From: Allobosea sp. Leaf344
Lineage (GTDB): Bacteria > Pseudomonadota > Alphaproteobacteria > Rhizobiales > Beijerinckiaceae
DNA length: 64,000 bases
Direction: 5' to 3'
NCBI RefSeq assembly: GCF_001426225.1
Contig: NZ_LMRT01000014.1
Location: 767,869-831,868 of the forward strand
Shown here: in pieces, positions 22,318-31,866 of the stretch
Numbering within the stretch: the first letter of the stretch is position 1
Layout of the letters: each line of letters starts with the position of its first letter
Notes under the pieces: generated by a model
What the model was told of the DNA's origin: nothing
Databases searched by the model: none
What the model saw: the letters and a program-made list of their open reading frames with translations, nothing else
Translations under genes and position numbers: made by a program

Positions 22318-23769
22318 ATGAGCCAGAGACGCCCCGAACCCACACCGGCCCGGCGCATCGAGCCGCTGGCGACCCTGCCGCTGTTCCACAAGCTGGACGG
22401 GCGACGCGTGGTGCTGGCCGGCTCCGGCGAGGGCGCGGTCTGGAAGGCGGAGCTCCTGGCTGCGGCCGGGGCGCAGCTGCATGTCTTCGCCGGCGACCTC
22501 GGGGCGGATTTCGCGGGACTCGCGGCGGACCCGCCGGCGGGGACGGTGATCGTCCACCACCGCGGCTGGGAGCCTCGCGATCTCGCCGGTGCGGCGCTGG
22601 CGATCGGCGATCTCGCCGATGAGAGCGACGCCGCCGCCTTCGCCGCCGCCGGCCGCGCGGCCGGCTGCCCGGTCAACGTCGTCGACAAGCCGGCCTATTG
22701 CGACGTCTCCTTCGGATCGCTGGTCAACCGGTCGCCGCTGATCGTCGCGATTTCCACCGATGGCGCCGCGCCGGTCTTCGGCCAGGCGATCCGCGCCAAG
22801 ATCGAGGCGCTGCTGCCCGGCCGGCTCAAATCCTGGGCCGAGGCGGCGCGGGCGTGGCGGCCGGCCGTCCAGGCGCGCGAGCTGCCCTTCGCGCTGCGCC
22901 GCGCCTTCTGGGAAGGCTTCACCCGCCGCGCCTTCGAGGCGGAGCATGCGCCCGAGGAGAGCGACCGCACCGCCCTCTTCGCTTCGCTGGAGCGGCTGGA
23001 GACCGCGCGATCCGGCACCGGGCGGGTCTCGCTTGTCGGTGCCGGTCCGGGCGATCCCGATCTCCTGACGCTGAAGGCGATCCGCGCTCTGCAGAGCGCC
23101 GACATCATCCTCTATGACGATCTGGTCTCGGCCGGCGTGCTCGAGCTGGCGCGGCGCGAGGCCAAGCGCATGCTCGTCGGCAAGACCGGCCACGGCCCGT
23201 CCTGCAAGCAGAGCGACATCAACGCGATGCTGGTCCAGCTCGCCGGCCAGGGCAAGCATGTGGTGCGGCTGAAGAGCGGCGATCCCGGGATTTTCGGCCG
23301 CGCGGGCGAGGAGCTCGACGCCTGCGCCGCCGCCGGCATCCCCGTCGCGATCATTCCCGGCATCTCGGCCGCGCAGGGTGCGGCTGCGGCGCTCGGCCTC
23401 TCCCTCACCCATCGCGACCATGCCAGGCGGCTGCAATTCGTCACGGGCCATGCCCGCGACGGGCAGCTGCCGGCCGATCTCGACTGGCAGGCGCTGGCCG
23501 ATCCCGCCGCGACGACGGTAATCTACATGCCGCGCGCCACGCTCGCGCTGTTCCGCGAGAAGGCGCTCGCGGCGGGGCTGAGCCCGGAGACGCCCGCCAT
23601 CGCGGTGCTGGCCGCGACCCGGCCCGACGAGATCAGGCTCGCCGCCACGATCGCCACGCTGCCGGAGCGCCTGGACGAGCTGCCGGCGAAAGGTCCTCTT
23701 CTCGTCCTGATCGGCTGGAGCATGAACCCGGCCGCCGCGCTCGCCGCCGCCAGCCGCCTCAGCGCCTGA
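22318..23769 (+). CDS. cysG: Siroheme synthase (multifunctional)
   Basis: A 483-residue enzyme making siroheme, the cofactor of sulfite and nitrite reductases. Residues about 20-215 are the precorrin-2 dehydrogenase/ferrochelatase part (VVLAGSGEGAVWKAELL, VNVVDKPAYCDVSFGS, VAISTDGAAPVFGQAIR). Residues about 235-480 are uroporphyrinogen-III C-methyltransferase (VSLVGAGPGDPDLLTLKA, VVRLKSGDPGIFGRAGEE, IPGISAAQGAAAALG, FVTGHARDG). Order and length match CysG. No assimilatory sulfite reductase genes are adjacent here; OsmC and a sulfurtransferase follow, making a loose sulfur-handling group. Confidence 0.95.
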   Translation: MSQRRPEPTPARRIEPLATLPLFHKLDGRRVVLAGSGEGAVWKAELLAAAGAQLHVFAGDLGADFAGLAADPPAGTVIVHHRGWEPRDLAGAALAIGDLADESDAAAFAAAGRAAGCPVNVVDKPAYCDVSFGSLVNRSPLIVAISTDGAAPVFGQAIRAKIEALLPGRLKSWAEAARAWRPAVQARELPFALRRAFWEGFTRRAFEAEHAPEESDRTALFASLERLETARSGTGRVSLVGAGPGDPDLLTLKAIRALQSADIILYDDLVSAGVLELARREAKRMLVGKTGHGPSCKQSDINAMLVQLAGQGKHVVRLKSGDPGIFGRAGEELDACAAAGIPVAIIPGISAAQGAAAALGLSLTHRDHARRLQFVTGHARDGQLPADLDWQALADPAATTVIYMPRATLALFREKALAAGLSPETPAIAVLAATRPDEIRLAATIATLPERLDELPAKGPLLVLIGWSMNPAAALAAASRLSA

Positions 23770-23866
23770 ACCGCTGCGCCCGAAGCAGGCTGGTTCTGCG
23801 CCCCGCCGTCTCGCGCTCGCCATGTGGAGACGCTAGACAGGCGCTTCGCAGCCGGAGGATGAGCCG

Positions 23867-24304
23867 ATGAAAGCACGCGCGAAATGGGTCGAAGGCATGG
23901 CCTTCATGGGCGAGGCCGGCAGCGGCCATGCCGTCATCATGGATGGTGCGCCTGAATATGGCGGGCGCAATCTCGGCATCCGCCCCATGGAGATGCTGCT
24001 GATCGGGCTGGCCGGCTGCACCGGTTTCGACGTCGTGCAGATCCTCAAGAAGGGCCGCGAACCCGTCACCGGCTGCGAGGTCGAGGTCGAGGCCGAACGC
24101 GCCACCGAGGATCCGAAGGTCTTTACCAAGATCCATCTCGCCTATCGGATCAGCGGGCGCGGGCTGTCCCCGGCCAAGGCCGAGCGCGCGGTCTCGCTGT
24201 CGAAGGAGAAATACTGCTCCGCCTCGATCATGCTCGGCGCCACCGCCGAGATGAGCTACGCGATCGAGATCGTCGACGACTTGCAGAAGGTGGCGGCGGA
24301 ATGA
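23867..24304 (+). CDS. OsmC-family peroxiredoxin-like protein
   Basis: A 145-residue protein of the OsmC/Ohr superfamily, thiol enzymes that reduce organic or fatty-acid hydroperoxides. Two conserved Cys are present: Cys 51 in LIGLAGCTGFD and Cys 117 in SKEKYCSAS, at OsmC-like spacing. The glycine-rich N-terminal strand MDGAPEYGGRNLGIRPMEML fits the family. The start has a GGAGG ribosome site. Its stop overlaps the sulfurtransferase start by 4 bases (ATGA), so the two are coupled. Confidence 0.88.
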   Translation: MKARAKWVEGMAFMGEAGSGHAVIMDGAPEYGGRNLGIRPMEMLLIGLAGCTGFDVVQILKKGREPVTGCEVEVEAERATEDPKVFTKIHLAYRISGRGLSPAKAERAVSLSKEKYCSASIMLGATAEMSYAIEIVDDLQKVAAE

Positions 24305-25167
24305 GCGACACCACCCTGTCCGGCCTGATCACGGCCGAGGCCCTGGCGGAGCATCTGGCGACGCCCGACCTCGTCATCCTCGACATTCGCTCCAGCGTCG
24401 ATGGCGGCGGCAAGGCGGCCTTCGAGGCCGGCCATCTGCCCGGCGCGGTCCATACCGATTATGTCGCCGATGGCTGGCGCGCCAAGGTCGGCGCCGCGCC
24501 CGGCCTGCTGCCGCCGCTCGATCATCTCGCCGGGCTCGCGGGGCGGCTCGGCATCCGCCCGCAGAGCCAGGTGGTCATCGTCCCCGCCGGGGTCAGCGCC
24601 ATGGATTACGCCGCCGCGGCGCGGGTCTACTGGACGCTGAAGACGATGGGCCATGGCCAGCAGGCCATTCTGGACGGCGGCTTCAAGGGCTGGAGCGACC
24701 AGGGCCGCCCGGTCGAGGCCGGAGCCTCGAGCCCCGTCGCGGCCGCGCCCTATCCGGTGGTGATGCAGCAGCGCCTGCGCAGCACGGCCGATGCGACGCT
24801 GGTCGCCTCACGCTCGCGCCTCGCCACCCTGGTCGATGCTCGCGCCGCCAGCTATTTCGAGGGCCGCGAGAAATCGCCCGATGCCGCCCGCCCGGGCCGC
24901 ATTCCGGGCGCCGTCTCCCGCGACTACACCCAGGCCTTCGACCCCGATACCGGCCGGCTGAAGCCGGCCGCGACCCTGGAGGCGATTTTCGGCAGCGTGC
25001 CCAAGGGTCCGGTGATCAGCTATTGCAACACCGGCCATACCGCCGCCCTCGCCTGGTTCGTCCTGTCGGAGGTGCTGGGGCGCGAGGAGGTCGCGCTCTA
25101 TGACGGCTCGATGAGCGACTGGACGCAGGATCCCGACCGGCCGGTGCAGACAGGACCCGCCGGCTGA
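24301..25167 (+). CDS. sseA: Sulfurtransferase (3-mercaptopyruvate/thiosulfate type)
   Basis: A 288-residue two-rhodanese-domain enzyme. The N-terminal domain lacks the catalytic Cys (VVIVPAGVSAMDYA), as usual, and the C-terminal domain holds Cys 242 in the active loop YCNTGHTAA. The loop starts C-N-T-G rather than the CGSGVT of mercaptopyruvate sulfurtransferases or CRKGVT of thiosulfate sulfurtransferases, so donor preference cannot be stated and the symbol is tentative. It is translationally coupled to the OsmC gene, suggesting a joint role in thiol or persulfide handling. Confidence 0.85.
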   Translation: MSDTTLSGLITAEALAEHLATPDLVILDIRSSVDGGGKAAFEAGHLPGAVHTDYVADGWRAKVGAAPGLLPPLDHLAGLAGRLGIRPQSQVVIVPAGVSAMDYAAAARVYWTLKTMGHGQQAILDGGFKGWSDQGRPVEAGASSPVAAAPYPVVMQQRLRSTADATLVASRSRLATLVDARAASYFEGREKSPDAARPGRIPGAVSRDYTQAFDPDTGRLKPAATLEAIFGSVPKGPVISYCNTGHTAALAWFVLSEVLGREEVALYDGSMSDWTQDPDRPVQTGPAG

Positions 25168-25314
25168 CCGGCGGCGCGGCGCCCCATCCGCGAGGCGGGC
25201 GCCGCGCTATCCGCCTCCGGATTTGCAAAATCGCCGAAAAACCGTCAAAGGAAGCCGCATCAGCGCAGGCCTGATGCCGCGCCTTCCCGTTCCCGATCCC
25301 CAGGTCTGCCGCCG

Positions 25315-26634
25315 ATGAACGCTGTCGCGCCGAAAATCTCGTTCGTCTCGCTCGGCTGCCCCAAGGCGCTGGTCGATTCCGAGCGCATCATCACCTCGCT
25401 GCGCTCCGAGGGCTACGAGCTCAGCAAGAGCCATGCGGGCGCCGACCTCGTCATCGTCAACACCTGCGGCTTCCTCGACTCGGCCAAGGCGGAGTCGCTG
25501 GAGGCGATCGGCGCTGCCATGGCCGAGAACGGCAAGGTCATCGTCACCGGCTGCATGGGCGCCGAGCCGGAGCAGATCCGCGAGGCCTTCCCCAATATCC
25601 TCGCGATCACCGGCCCGCAGGCCTATGAGAGCGTCGTCTCAGCCGTGCATCAGGCCGCGCCGCCGCGCCACGACCCCTTCGTCGATCTCGTCCCCGACCA
25701 GGGCATCAAGCTGACGCCGCGCCACTACGCCTATCTCAAGATCTCGGAGGGCTGCAATAATCGCTGCAGCTTCTGCATCATCCCGAAGTTGCGCGGCGAT
25801 CTGGTCTCGCGGCCGATCGCGGATGTGCTGCGCGAGGCCGAGAAGTTGGTGAAGGCCGGCGTCAAGGAGCTGCTGGTGATCTCGCAGGACACCAGCGCCT
25901 ATGGTCTCGACATCCGCTATGCGCCCTCGCTCTGGAAGGACCGCGAGGTGCGCACCCGCTTCTTCGAGCTGGCGCGCGAGCTCGGCCAGATGGGGGTCTG
26001 GGTGCGGATGCACTATGTCTACCCCTACCCGCATGTCGACGAGGTCATCCCGCTGATGCAGGAAGGCCTGATCCTGCCCTATCTCGACATCCCCTTCCAG
26101 CACGCATCTCCCAATGTTCTCAAGGCGATGAAACGCCCTGCTCATCAGGACAGGACGCTGGAGCGCATCCAGAAATGGCGCTCGATCTGCCCCGACCTCG
26201 CCATCCGCTCGACCTTCATCGTCGGCTTCCCCGGCGAGACGGAGGAGGATGTGCAGTTCCTGATCGACTGGCTGAAGGAGGCCAGGCTGGAGCGCGTCGG
26301 CTGCTTCAAATACGAGCCGGTGAAGGGCGCGCCGGCCAATGATCTCGGACTGCCGCTGGTCCCGGAGGAGGAGAAGGAGGCGCGCTGGCACCGCTTCATG
26401 AAGGCCCAGGCCGAGATCAGCACGCGCATCATCCGCAACCGCGTCGGCAAGCGTCTGCAGGTGATCATCGACGAGGCCGGCCCGACCGTCGCGAAGGGCC
26501 GCTCGAAATGGGACGCGCCGGAGATCGACGGCGCCGTCTATGTCGCCAGCCGCCGGCCGCTGCGGCCGGGCGACATGGTGACGGTGAAGATCGAGCGCGC
26601 CGACGCCTATGATCTGCACGGCGTGGCCGTCTGA
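25315..26634 (+). CDS. rimO: Ribosomal protein S12 methylthiotransferase
   Basis: A 439-residue radical-SAM enzyme that adds a methylthio group to the Asp of ribosomal protein S12. The N-terminal UPF0004 domain has three cluster-binding Cys (Cys 15 in [10 protein letters not shown], Cys 51 in [10 protein letters not shown], Cys 80 in VTGCMGAEP). The radical-SAM motif is [18 protein letters not shown] (Cys 147, 151, 154), and a C-terminal TRAM domain closes the protein ([15 protein letters not shown]). DSERI and GFLDSAK separate RimO from MiaB. Standalone gene, 4 bases from a convergent gene. Confidence 0.96.
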   Translation: MNAVAPKISFVSLGCPKALVDSERIITSLRSEGYELSKSHAGADLVIVNTCGFLDSAKAESLEAIGAAMAENGKVIVTGCMGAEPEQIREAFPNILAITGPQAYESVVSAVHQAAPPRHDPFVDLVPDQGIKLTPRHYAYLKISEGCNNRCSFCIIPKLRGDLVSRPIADVLREAEKLVKAGVKELLVISQDTSAYGLDIRYAPSLWKDREVRTRFFELARELGQMGVWVRMHYVYPYPHVDEVIPLMQEGLILPYLDIPFQHASPNVLKAMKRPAHQDRTLERIQKWRSICPDLAIRSTFIVGFPGETEEDVQFLIDWLKEARLERVGCFKYEPVKGAPANDLGLPLVPEEEKEARWHRFMKAQAEISTRIIRNRVGKRLQVIIDEAGPTVAKGRSKWDAPEIDGAVYVASRRPLRPGDMVTVKIERADAYDLHGVAV

Positions 26635-26638
26635 GACA

Positions 26639-26968
26639 TCAGGGCTTGCGGCAGAGATAGCGGACCTGCCGGCCATCGGCCCGGGCGATCAGCAGCGTGT
26701 CGCCCGCCGAGCAATCCGCATCGAACTGCACCCGTCGCGGCTGTTCGCAGACCGAGCCGGCGCATTGCTCGTAGCGCTGGCTGCTCGCCGCCACGGCCCG
26801 GCCGAGCCTGGCCTGGCGTTCGGCATCGGCGCGGATCACCGCCAGGACCGAGGGATCGCCGCCACCGCCGCCCTGCCCGCCATTGCCGCCGCTCTGCTGG
26901 GCGAGCGCGACCGTGGCGATGGTGAGCGAAGCGAGGGCGAAGCCGACAAAACGAATGCTGCGGATCAT
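26639..26968 (-). CDS. Small exported hypothetical protein
   Basis: A 109-residue protein with a clear signal peptide (MIRSIRFVGFALASLTIATV, cleavage near ALAQQ) followed by a Gly-rich stretch (residues about 25-36). The mature part has four Cys (YEQCAGSVCEQP, ADCSAGD, RYLCRKP), suggesting two disulfides in the periplasm. An in-frame ATG 9 codons further upstream is possible but weakens the signal sequence. Unknown function. Confidence 0.65.
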   Translation of the reverse strand: MIRSIRFVGFALASLTIATVALAQQSGGNGGQGGGGGDPSVLAVIRADAERQARLGRAVAASSQRYEQCAGSVCEQPRRVQFDADCSAGDTLLIARADGRQVRYLCRKP

Positions 26969-27056
26969 GACATCTCTCCCGATGGACGTCAGCACGCGCT
27001 GACCCCCATTGGTCGCGGCAGCCCGCGAGCAGGTTCACAGTCGGGAGCGGAAAATT

Positions 27057-28121
27057 TCAGCGCGGCCGCGGAGCCGCCGGACCGGGCATCAGCCGCCGCC
27101 CCAGCCACCAGCCGAGACGCTGCGCCAGCATCGCCAGCGCCAGCGCGTAGCCGAGCAGCGCCAGCATCCAGCTCAGCGCCGTCAGGCTCAGCGCCCCCAG
27201 CACCAGGGCGCCGCGGCCGAGCAGGGCCAGGGTCGCCCGGGCGCTCTTGCCCTTCGCCGTGACCAGCCGCGCGGCGCGGCCGAGATCGGCGGGATGATCG
27301 GCCACAGCGAGGACCTGGCGCAGGCCGCGCTGGCCGATGCGTCGATGCAGTTGCGCCGCATCCTGCCCGAGCGCAGCGAGGCGCGAGATCGCGACCGGGC
27401 GGAGGATGGTCGAGGCCGCGCCGCGCGCCGCCGCGAGCTCCAGGCGCCCCGCCGCCGCCAGGGTCGCCTGCAGCGCCGGCCGATCGATCGCGTCGACCGC
27501 CGCCCGGCCGAGGCTGGCGCCGAGCCGCGGCGACAGCCATTTCGCCTTGGTCGCCGCCTTGACCAGGCTCAGCCCGTTGCGAGCCGGCAGGGCGCCGCCC
27601 AGGCTGACCCAGGTCGCGGCGCTGATCGCCAGGCCACCGGCCGCGAGCAGCAGCACCGTCATGTCCGTCGCCTCGCCGCCGAGCCATTTGCGGCCCTCCC
27701 CGGCGAGGTCGCGCAGATCGCCGAAGCCGGTGAGATCGCCCGCCAGCGCTCCGGCGAGCGCCGCGCCGCTGTCGCGCTGCCCGCCCCAGAAACCCTGGCC
27801 GAAATCCCGGATCGCGATGTCGTTTGCACGCGCCTCGAGCTCCGCCAGGCCTCGGCGCTGCGCATCGGCCACGGCGCTGCCGCGCTCCTCGGCCAGCGCG
27901 ATGAAGCTGCGGGCGAGATCGGCGTCTCCGGCCGCCAGCGCCGCGTCGATCTCGCCGGCGAGCCGCGCCGGCGTCGCCACATTCTCCAGCCGCAGGGAAG
28001 ACAGCGCCGCGGGATCCTCCGCCGCCGCCAGCAGCTGCCAGTGGCGCAGGCCCTGCGGCACGAGCAGGAGCCCGCCGGCGATGCCGAAGGCGAGCGCGAA
28101 AGCGACAGCGATGGCCTTCAC
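27057..28121 (-). CDS. Hypothetical membrane protein
   Basis: A 354-residue Ala-rich protein, starting at GTG 28121 (VKAIAVAFALAFGIAGGLLL, a membrane helix at the very start). A soluble, probably periplasmic segment follows to about residue 150, with FGQGFWGGQRDSG. A membrane helix is likely near 155-175 (TVLLLAAGGLAISAATWVS), then an Ala/Arg-rich helical region, and a final pair of helices around 300-340 (LSLTALSWMLALLGYALALAM). I do not recognise the family. It is followed 88 bases later by the exported Cys protein on the same strand. Confidence 0.6.
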   Translation of the reverse strand: MKAIAVAFALAFGIAGGLLLVPQGLRHWQLLAAAEDPAALSSLRLENVATPARLAGEIDAALAAGDADLARSFIALAEERGSAVADAQRRGLAELEARANDIAIRDFGQGFWGGQRDSGAALAGALAGDLTGFGDLRDLAGEGRKWLGGEATDMTVLLLAAGGLAISAATWVSLGGALPARNGLSLVKAATKAKWLSPRLGASLGRAAVDAIDRPALQATLAAAGRLELAAARGAASTILRPVAISRLAALGQDAAQLHRRIGQRGLRQVLAVADHPADLGRAARLVTAKGKSARATLALLGRGALVLGALSLTALSWMLALLGYALALAMLAQRLGWWLGRRLMPGPAAPRPR

Positions 28122-28214
28122 GATGGGCTGGTCCCGGTGAGATGACGGCTCCGGCGGGCGGAACCGTCCCGCCCTAGCGGGCAAAGGCGGCGCAATTGCG
28201 CTGCCGGACGCAGC

Positions 28215-29189
28215 TCAGGGGATCAGCACCGTCGAGCCGGTGGTGCTGCGGCCCTCGAGCGCGATCTGCGCCTGCGCCGCCTCCTTCAGCGGGTAGGTCG
28301 CGTTCACCGGCACGGTGACCTTGCCCGAGGCGACGGTGGCGAAGAGATTGGCCGCCATCTCGACCATGGTCTCGCGCCTGGCGATATGGGTGAACAGCGT
28401 CGGCCGCGTCACATAGAGCGAGCCCTTGGGGCCGAGCAGGCCGAGATTGAACGGCTCGACCGCGCCGGACGCATTGCCGAAGCTGGCGAGCAGGCCGAAG
28501 GGCCGCAGCGTGTCGAGCGACTTCAGGAAGGTGTCCTTGCCGACGCCGTCATAGACGACGTCGCAGAGCTTGCCGCCGGTGATCTCCTTGACCCGCGCCA
28601 CGAAATCCTCCTCGCGATAGAGGATCGTGTGATGCGCGCCATGAGCGGCGGCGAGCTCGGCCTTCTCCTGCGAGCCGACCGTGCCGATCACCGTCGCGCC
28701 CAGCGCCTTGCCCCATTGGCAGAGGATCAGCCCGGTGCCGCCCGCTGCCGCATGGACGAGGATGGTGTCGCCGGGATTCACCTTATAGGTGCGGTGGAGC
28801 AGGTATTCCGCCGTCAGCCCCTTCAGCATCATGCTCGCGGCCGCCTCGTAGGACACGGCCTCCGGCAGCGCCACCACCGAATTCACGGCGACGATCCGCT
28901 CCTCGGCATAGGAGCCGAGCGTCGCGACATAGGCGACGCGGTCGCCGGGCTTGAACTCCGTGACGTTGGGCCCGACCGCCAGCACCTCGCCCGCCGCCTC
29001 ATTGCCGGGGACGAAGGGCATTTGCGGCACGGGATAGAGGCCGGTGCGGAAATAGGTGTCGATGAAGTTCAGCCCGATGGCGCGGTTGCGGATGCGCACC
29101 TCGCCCGGCCCCGGCGGCGGCAGGGTGATCTCCTCCCATTGCAGCACCTCGGGCCCACCATGCTTGTGGATGCGAATGGCCTTGACCAT
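28215..29189 (-). CDS. Quinone oxidoreductase (zeta-crystallin-like MDR)
   Basis: A 324-residue NADPH-dependent zinc-free reductase of the QOR family, one-electron or two-electron reduction of quinones. Start ATG at 29189 (MVKAIRIHKHGGPEV). Motifs: LNFIDTYFRTGLYP, PFVPGNEAAGEV, GDRVAYV, and the nucleotide-binding VHAAAGGTGLILCQWGKALGATVIGTVG. Zinc-binding Cys residues are absent, as expected. Divergent from the ubiH-like gene by 160 bases, which could place two quinone-related genes under shared control. Confidence 0.9.
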   Translation of the reverse strand: MVKAIRIHKHGGPEVLQWEEITLPPPGPGEVRIRNRAIGLNFIDTYFRTGLYPVPQMPFVPGNEAAGEVLAVGPNVTEFKPGDRVAYVATLGSYAEERIVAVNSVVALPEAVSYEAAASMMLKGLTAEYLLHRTYKVNPGDTILVHAAAGGTGLILCQWGKALGATVIGTVGSQEKAELAAAHGAHHTILYREEDFVARVKEITGGKLCDVVYDGVGKDTFLKSLDTLRPFGLLASFGNASGAVEPFNLGLLGPKGSLYVTRPTLFTHIARRETMVEMAANLFATVASGKVTVPVNATYPLKEAAQAQIALEGRSTTGSTVLIP

Positions 29190-29349
29190 GATCTCGTCCT
29201 CTCTGTTTCGGGCGCGACCATAGGCAATTCCCCCGCCGCCCGCCACAGCGCCCTGCCATGCAGCCCGATCCCAGGCCCTGGCTCTTGGGCGCATGGGAGC
29301 GGCGACGTGGACCATGGCCAAGCCCCGCATTCTCGGCTAGCCCAGAACC

Positions 29350-30522
29350 ATGGACAGCACGGAACAGAAGACCGAGGTCGCGATCGTCGGGGCCGGTGCG
29401 GTGGGGCTGGCAGCGGCGCTGCTGCTGGCGCGGGATGGGCGGCGGGTGACGCTGCTGGGCAGCCCCTTCGTCCCGCGCGACGGGCGCACCGTCGCCCTGC
29501 TCGACGGCTCCTGGCGGCTGCTGGAAGAGCTCGGCGTCACGCCGGCGCTCGCCGAGAACGCCGCGCCGCTGGCGGTGATGCGGCTGGTCGACGATACCGG
29601 CAGCCTGTTCCGCCAGCCCCCGGTCGAGTTCCGGGCGACGGAGGTCGGGCTGCCCGCCTTCGGCTGGAATGTCGAGAATGCCGAACTGGTCGCGGCGCTC
29701 GCCGCCAGAGTGGAGGCGACGCCGGGAATCGTCGTGCGGCCCGCCATGGTCGAGACCGTGACCCTGGGCAACGACGCCGTCACCCTCGCTGGTCCCGAAC
29801 TCGCGCCGATTCGCGCCGCGCTGGTGGTCGGGGCCGATGGCCGCCAGTCGCGCATGCGCCAGGCCGCCGGAATCGCGGCGCAGGAATGGCGCTACCCCCA
29901 GATCGCGCTGACGGCGATCCTCGGCCATCGCCGCGACCATCACGACACCTCGACCGAATTCCACACCCGCGCCGGCCCCTGCACGCTGGTGCCGCTGCCG
30001 GGCCGGCGCTCCTCGCTGGTCTGGATGATGGCGCCGGAGGCCGCCGAACGACGCGCCGCGCTGGACGATGCGGCTTTCGCCCGGGCCGTCGAGACGCAGA
30101 CGCATTCCCTGCTCGGCGCGATGACGGTGATCGGCGCGCGCGGGCGCATCCCGATGGGAGGGCTCGGCGTCGCGCATTTCGCGGCGTCGCGCATCGCGCT
30201 CGTCGGCGAGGCCGCGCATGTGTTCCCGCCGATCGGCGCGCAGGGCCTCAATCTCGGCCTGCGCGACGTGATGGCGCTGCGCGACGCGCTGCGCGCGGCA
30301 GACGATCCCGGCAGCGCCGCGGCGATGGCGGCCTATGACCGCTCGCGGCAGGGCGATGTCCGGCTGCGGACGGGTGCGGTCGACATGCTCAACCGCACCT
30401 TGCTCACCGATCTCGTGCCGGCCGATCTGCTGCGCGGGGCCGGTCTCCTCGCCCTGTCGCGTCTCGGCCCGCTGCGGCGGCTGGTGATGAAGCAGGGGCT
30501 CGCCGGCGGCGGGCGGCGCTAG
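29350..30522 (+). CDS. UbiH-type FAD monooxygenase (ubiquinone ring hydroxylase)
   Basis: A 390-residue flavin hydroxylase of the UbiH/UbiF/UbiL group. The ADP-binding motif VAIVGAGAVGLAAALLLA is at residue 10, the DG motif is VVGADGRQSRMRQ, and the ribityl-binding site is VGEAAHVFPPIGAQGLNLGL. Such enzymes hydroxylate the ring of ubiquinone precursors. In alphaproteobacteria several paralogues (UbiH, UbiL, UbiM) share the task, so the position hydroxylated cannot be assigned. Overlap with the divergent quinone oxidoreductase promoter region fits a quinone role. Confidence 0.85.
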   Translation: MDSTEQKTEVAIVGAGAVGLAAALLLARDGRRVTLLGSPFVPRDGRTVALLDGSWRLLEELGVTPALAENAAPLAVMRLVDDTGSLFRQPPVEFRATEVGLPAFGWNVENAELVAALAARVEATPGIVVRPAMVETVTLGNDAVTLAGPELAPIRAALVVGADGRQSRMRQAAGIAAQEWRYPQIALTAILGHRRDHHDTSTEFHTRAGPCTLVPLPGRRSSLVWMMAPEAAERRAALDDAAFARAVETQTHSLLGAMTVIGARGRIPMGGLGVAHFAASRIALVGEAAHVFPPIGAQGLNLGLRDVMALRDALRAADDPGSAAAMAAYDRSRQGDVRLRTGAVDMLNRTLLTDLVPADLLRGAGLLALSRLGPLRRLVMKQGLAGGGRR

Positions 30523-30549
30523 CTCCGGCGCACAAGCTCGCGGGCCGGC

Positions 30550-31866
30550 TCAGGCGCGCAGGCCGGCGGCGGGGCTGTCGCGGAGCACGGCCAGCGCGGG
30601 GATCAGCGAGAGCAGCGCGGCGAGGCCCAGGAAACCCAGCAGCAGCCGCGCATCCTCGCCGGCCCAGCCGAGCTCCATGGCGATGCCGGTCGCCGCGGCG
30701 AGATGGCCGGAGACGAGACGGGCGATCGCGATGCCGAGGCCTATACCCAGACCGAGCCCGGCCAGGAACAGCAAAAACATCTCGCCCCAGATGATGGCGA
30801 TCACGGCGCGCAACGGGGCGCCGATGGCACGCAGCGCCGCGATCTGGCGCCGGCGCGAGCCGATATGGATGATCGCCACCAGCAGGATCGCGGCCAGGAC
30901 GAGCCCCTGCGTCGCCATGGCGAAACCCAGCAGGATGCGGCGGCCATCGCCCAGCGTACGGTAGAGACGCGTGAGAACCTCGGCCGGAAACACAGCCAGC
31001 GTCGTCTCGCTGCGGTATTCGCGGCGCAGCCGATAGGCGTCGGCGACGTTGCGCGGCTTCACCACCACCGCCGGGACCGGCGGCGTCTGCGCATCGAAGC
31101 GCTCGTCCAGCGCGGCGTCGCGATCGATCGGCCCATGGCGGTGAAGCTGCCTGCGCTGCTCCGCCACGGTCGCCGCCAGCGGCTCGCGCAGCCTCGCCGG
31201 AAAGCCGGCACCGCCGCCACCGTCACGCCGGCCATACCCCTCCTCCAGCGTTATTCCCGGCCGCTCCAGCCCATGCAGCGCCCAGACGGCGCGGATCGGC
31301 ACCAGGATCGCCCTGTCCCAGGCCGTGCCGCTCGGGCTCATCCTGCCGGTCACGGTATAGGCGATGGCGGTATGGGTCTCGCTCGCGCTGCCGGGCGCGC
31401 CATGCAGCGGCTTGATCTCGGCGCCGACGGACAGCGGCACATCCGCGCCGACCACCGCCTCTCCGAGCCGGGCGAAGAGCGCGCCCTCCGCCAGTCGCGG
31501 CGACAAGGCTTCGACGAGCGCCGTCGTCGTGCCGACGATCGGATGTCCGAGGCTGGAATCGCCGAAACCGACGGGCGCCGCCCAGGCGACACGCGGATCC
31601 GCCGCCAGCTTCGCGAATACCGCCCCCGGCATCAGGGGCAGCGGCGCCGGCTGCAGGAAAACCACTGACAGCGCCAATTGCGTCTCGCTGCCCGCCGCGC
31701 CCACCAGCAGATCGAATCGGTCCGCCGCCCGCGCGCTGCCTTGCCTGACGGCGCGCTCCTGCAGCGTGACGGCGACCGACAGCGCGACCGAGAGGCCGAT
31801 CAGCGCGATCACCGCGAGGGCGCCAGCCGCAAACCGCCTGAGATCGGCGAGGATGAAGCCGATCAC
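30550..31866 (-). CDS. ABC transporter permease (FtsX/MacB type)
   Basis: A 438-residue permease with one N-terminal helix, a large extracytoplasmic domain (about 35-310), and three C-terminal helices, the MacB/FtsX/LolC layout. The C-terminal FtsX core is visible: AIIHIGSRRRQIAALRAIGAPL. The periplasmic domain has a Gly-rich then Arg/His-rich insert around 205-255 (GGGGAGFPARLREP, LHRHGPIDRD). It overlaps the ATPase gene by 4 bases. Such mechanotransmission exporters act on lipoproteins, peptides or cell-wall enzymes; the cargo is unknown. Confidence 0.85.
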   Translation of the reverse strand: MIGFILADLRRFAAGALAVIALIGLSVALSVAVTLQERAVRQGSARAADRFDLLVGAAGSETQLALSVVFLQPAPLPLMPGAVFAKLAADPRVAWAAPVGFGDSSLGHPIVGTTTALVEALSPRLAEGALFARLGEAVVGADVPLSVGAEIKPLHGAPGSASETHTAIAYTVTGRMSPSGTAWDRAILVPIRAVWALHGLERPGITLEEGYGRRDGGGGAGFPARLREPLAATVAEQRRQLHRHGPIDRDAALDERFDAQTPPVPAVVVKPRNVADAYRLRREYRSETTLAVFPAEVLTRLYRTLGDGRRILLGFAMATQGLVLAAILLVAIIHIGSRRRQIAALRAIGAPLRAVIAIIWGEMFLLFLAGLGLGIGLGIAIARLVSGHLAAATGIAMELGWAGEDARLLLGFLGLAALLSLIPALAVLRDSPAAGLRA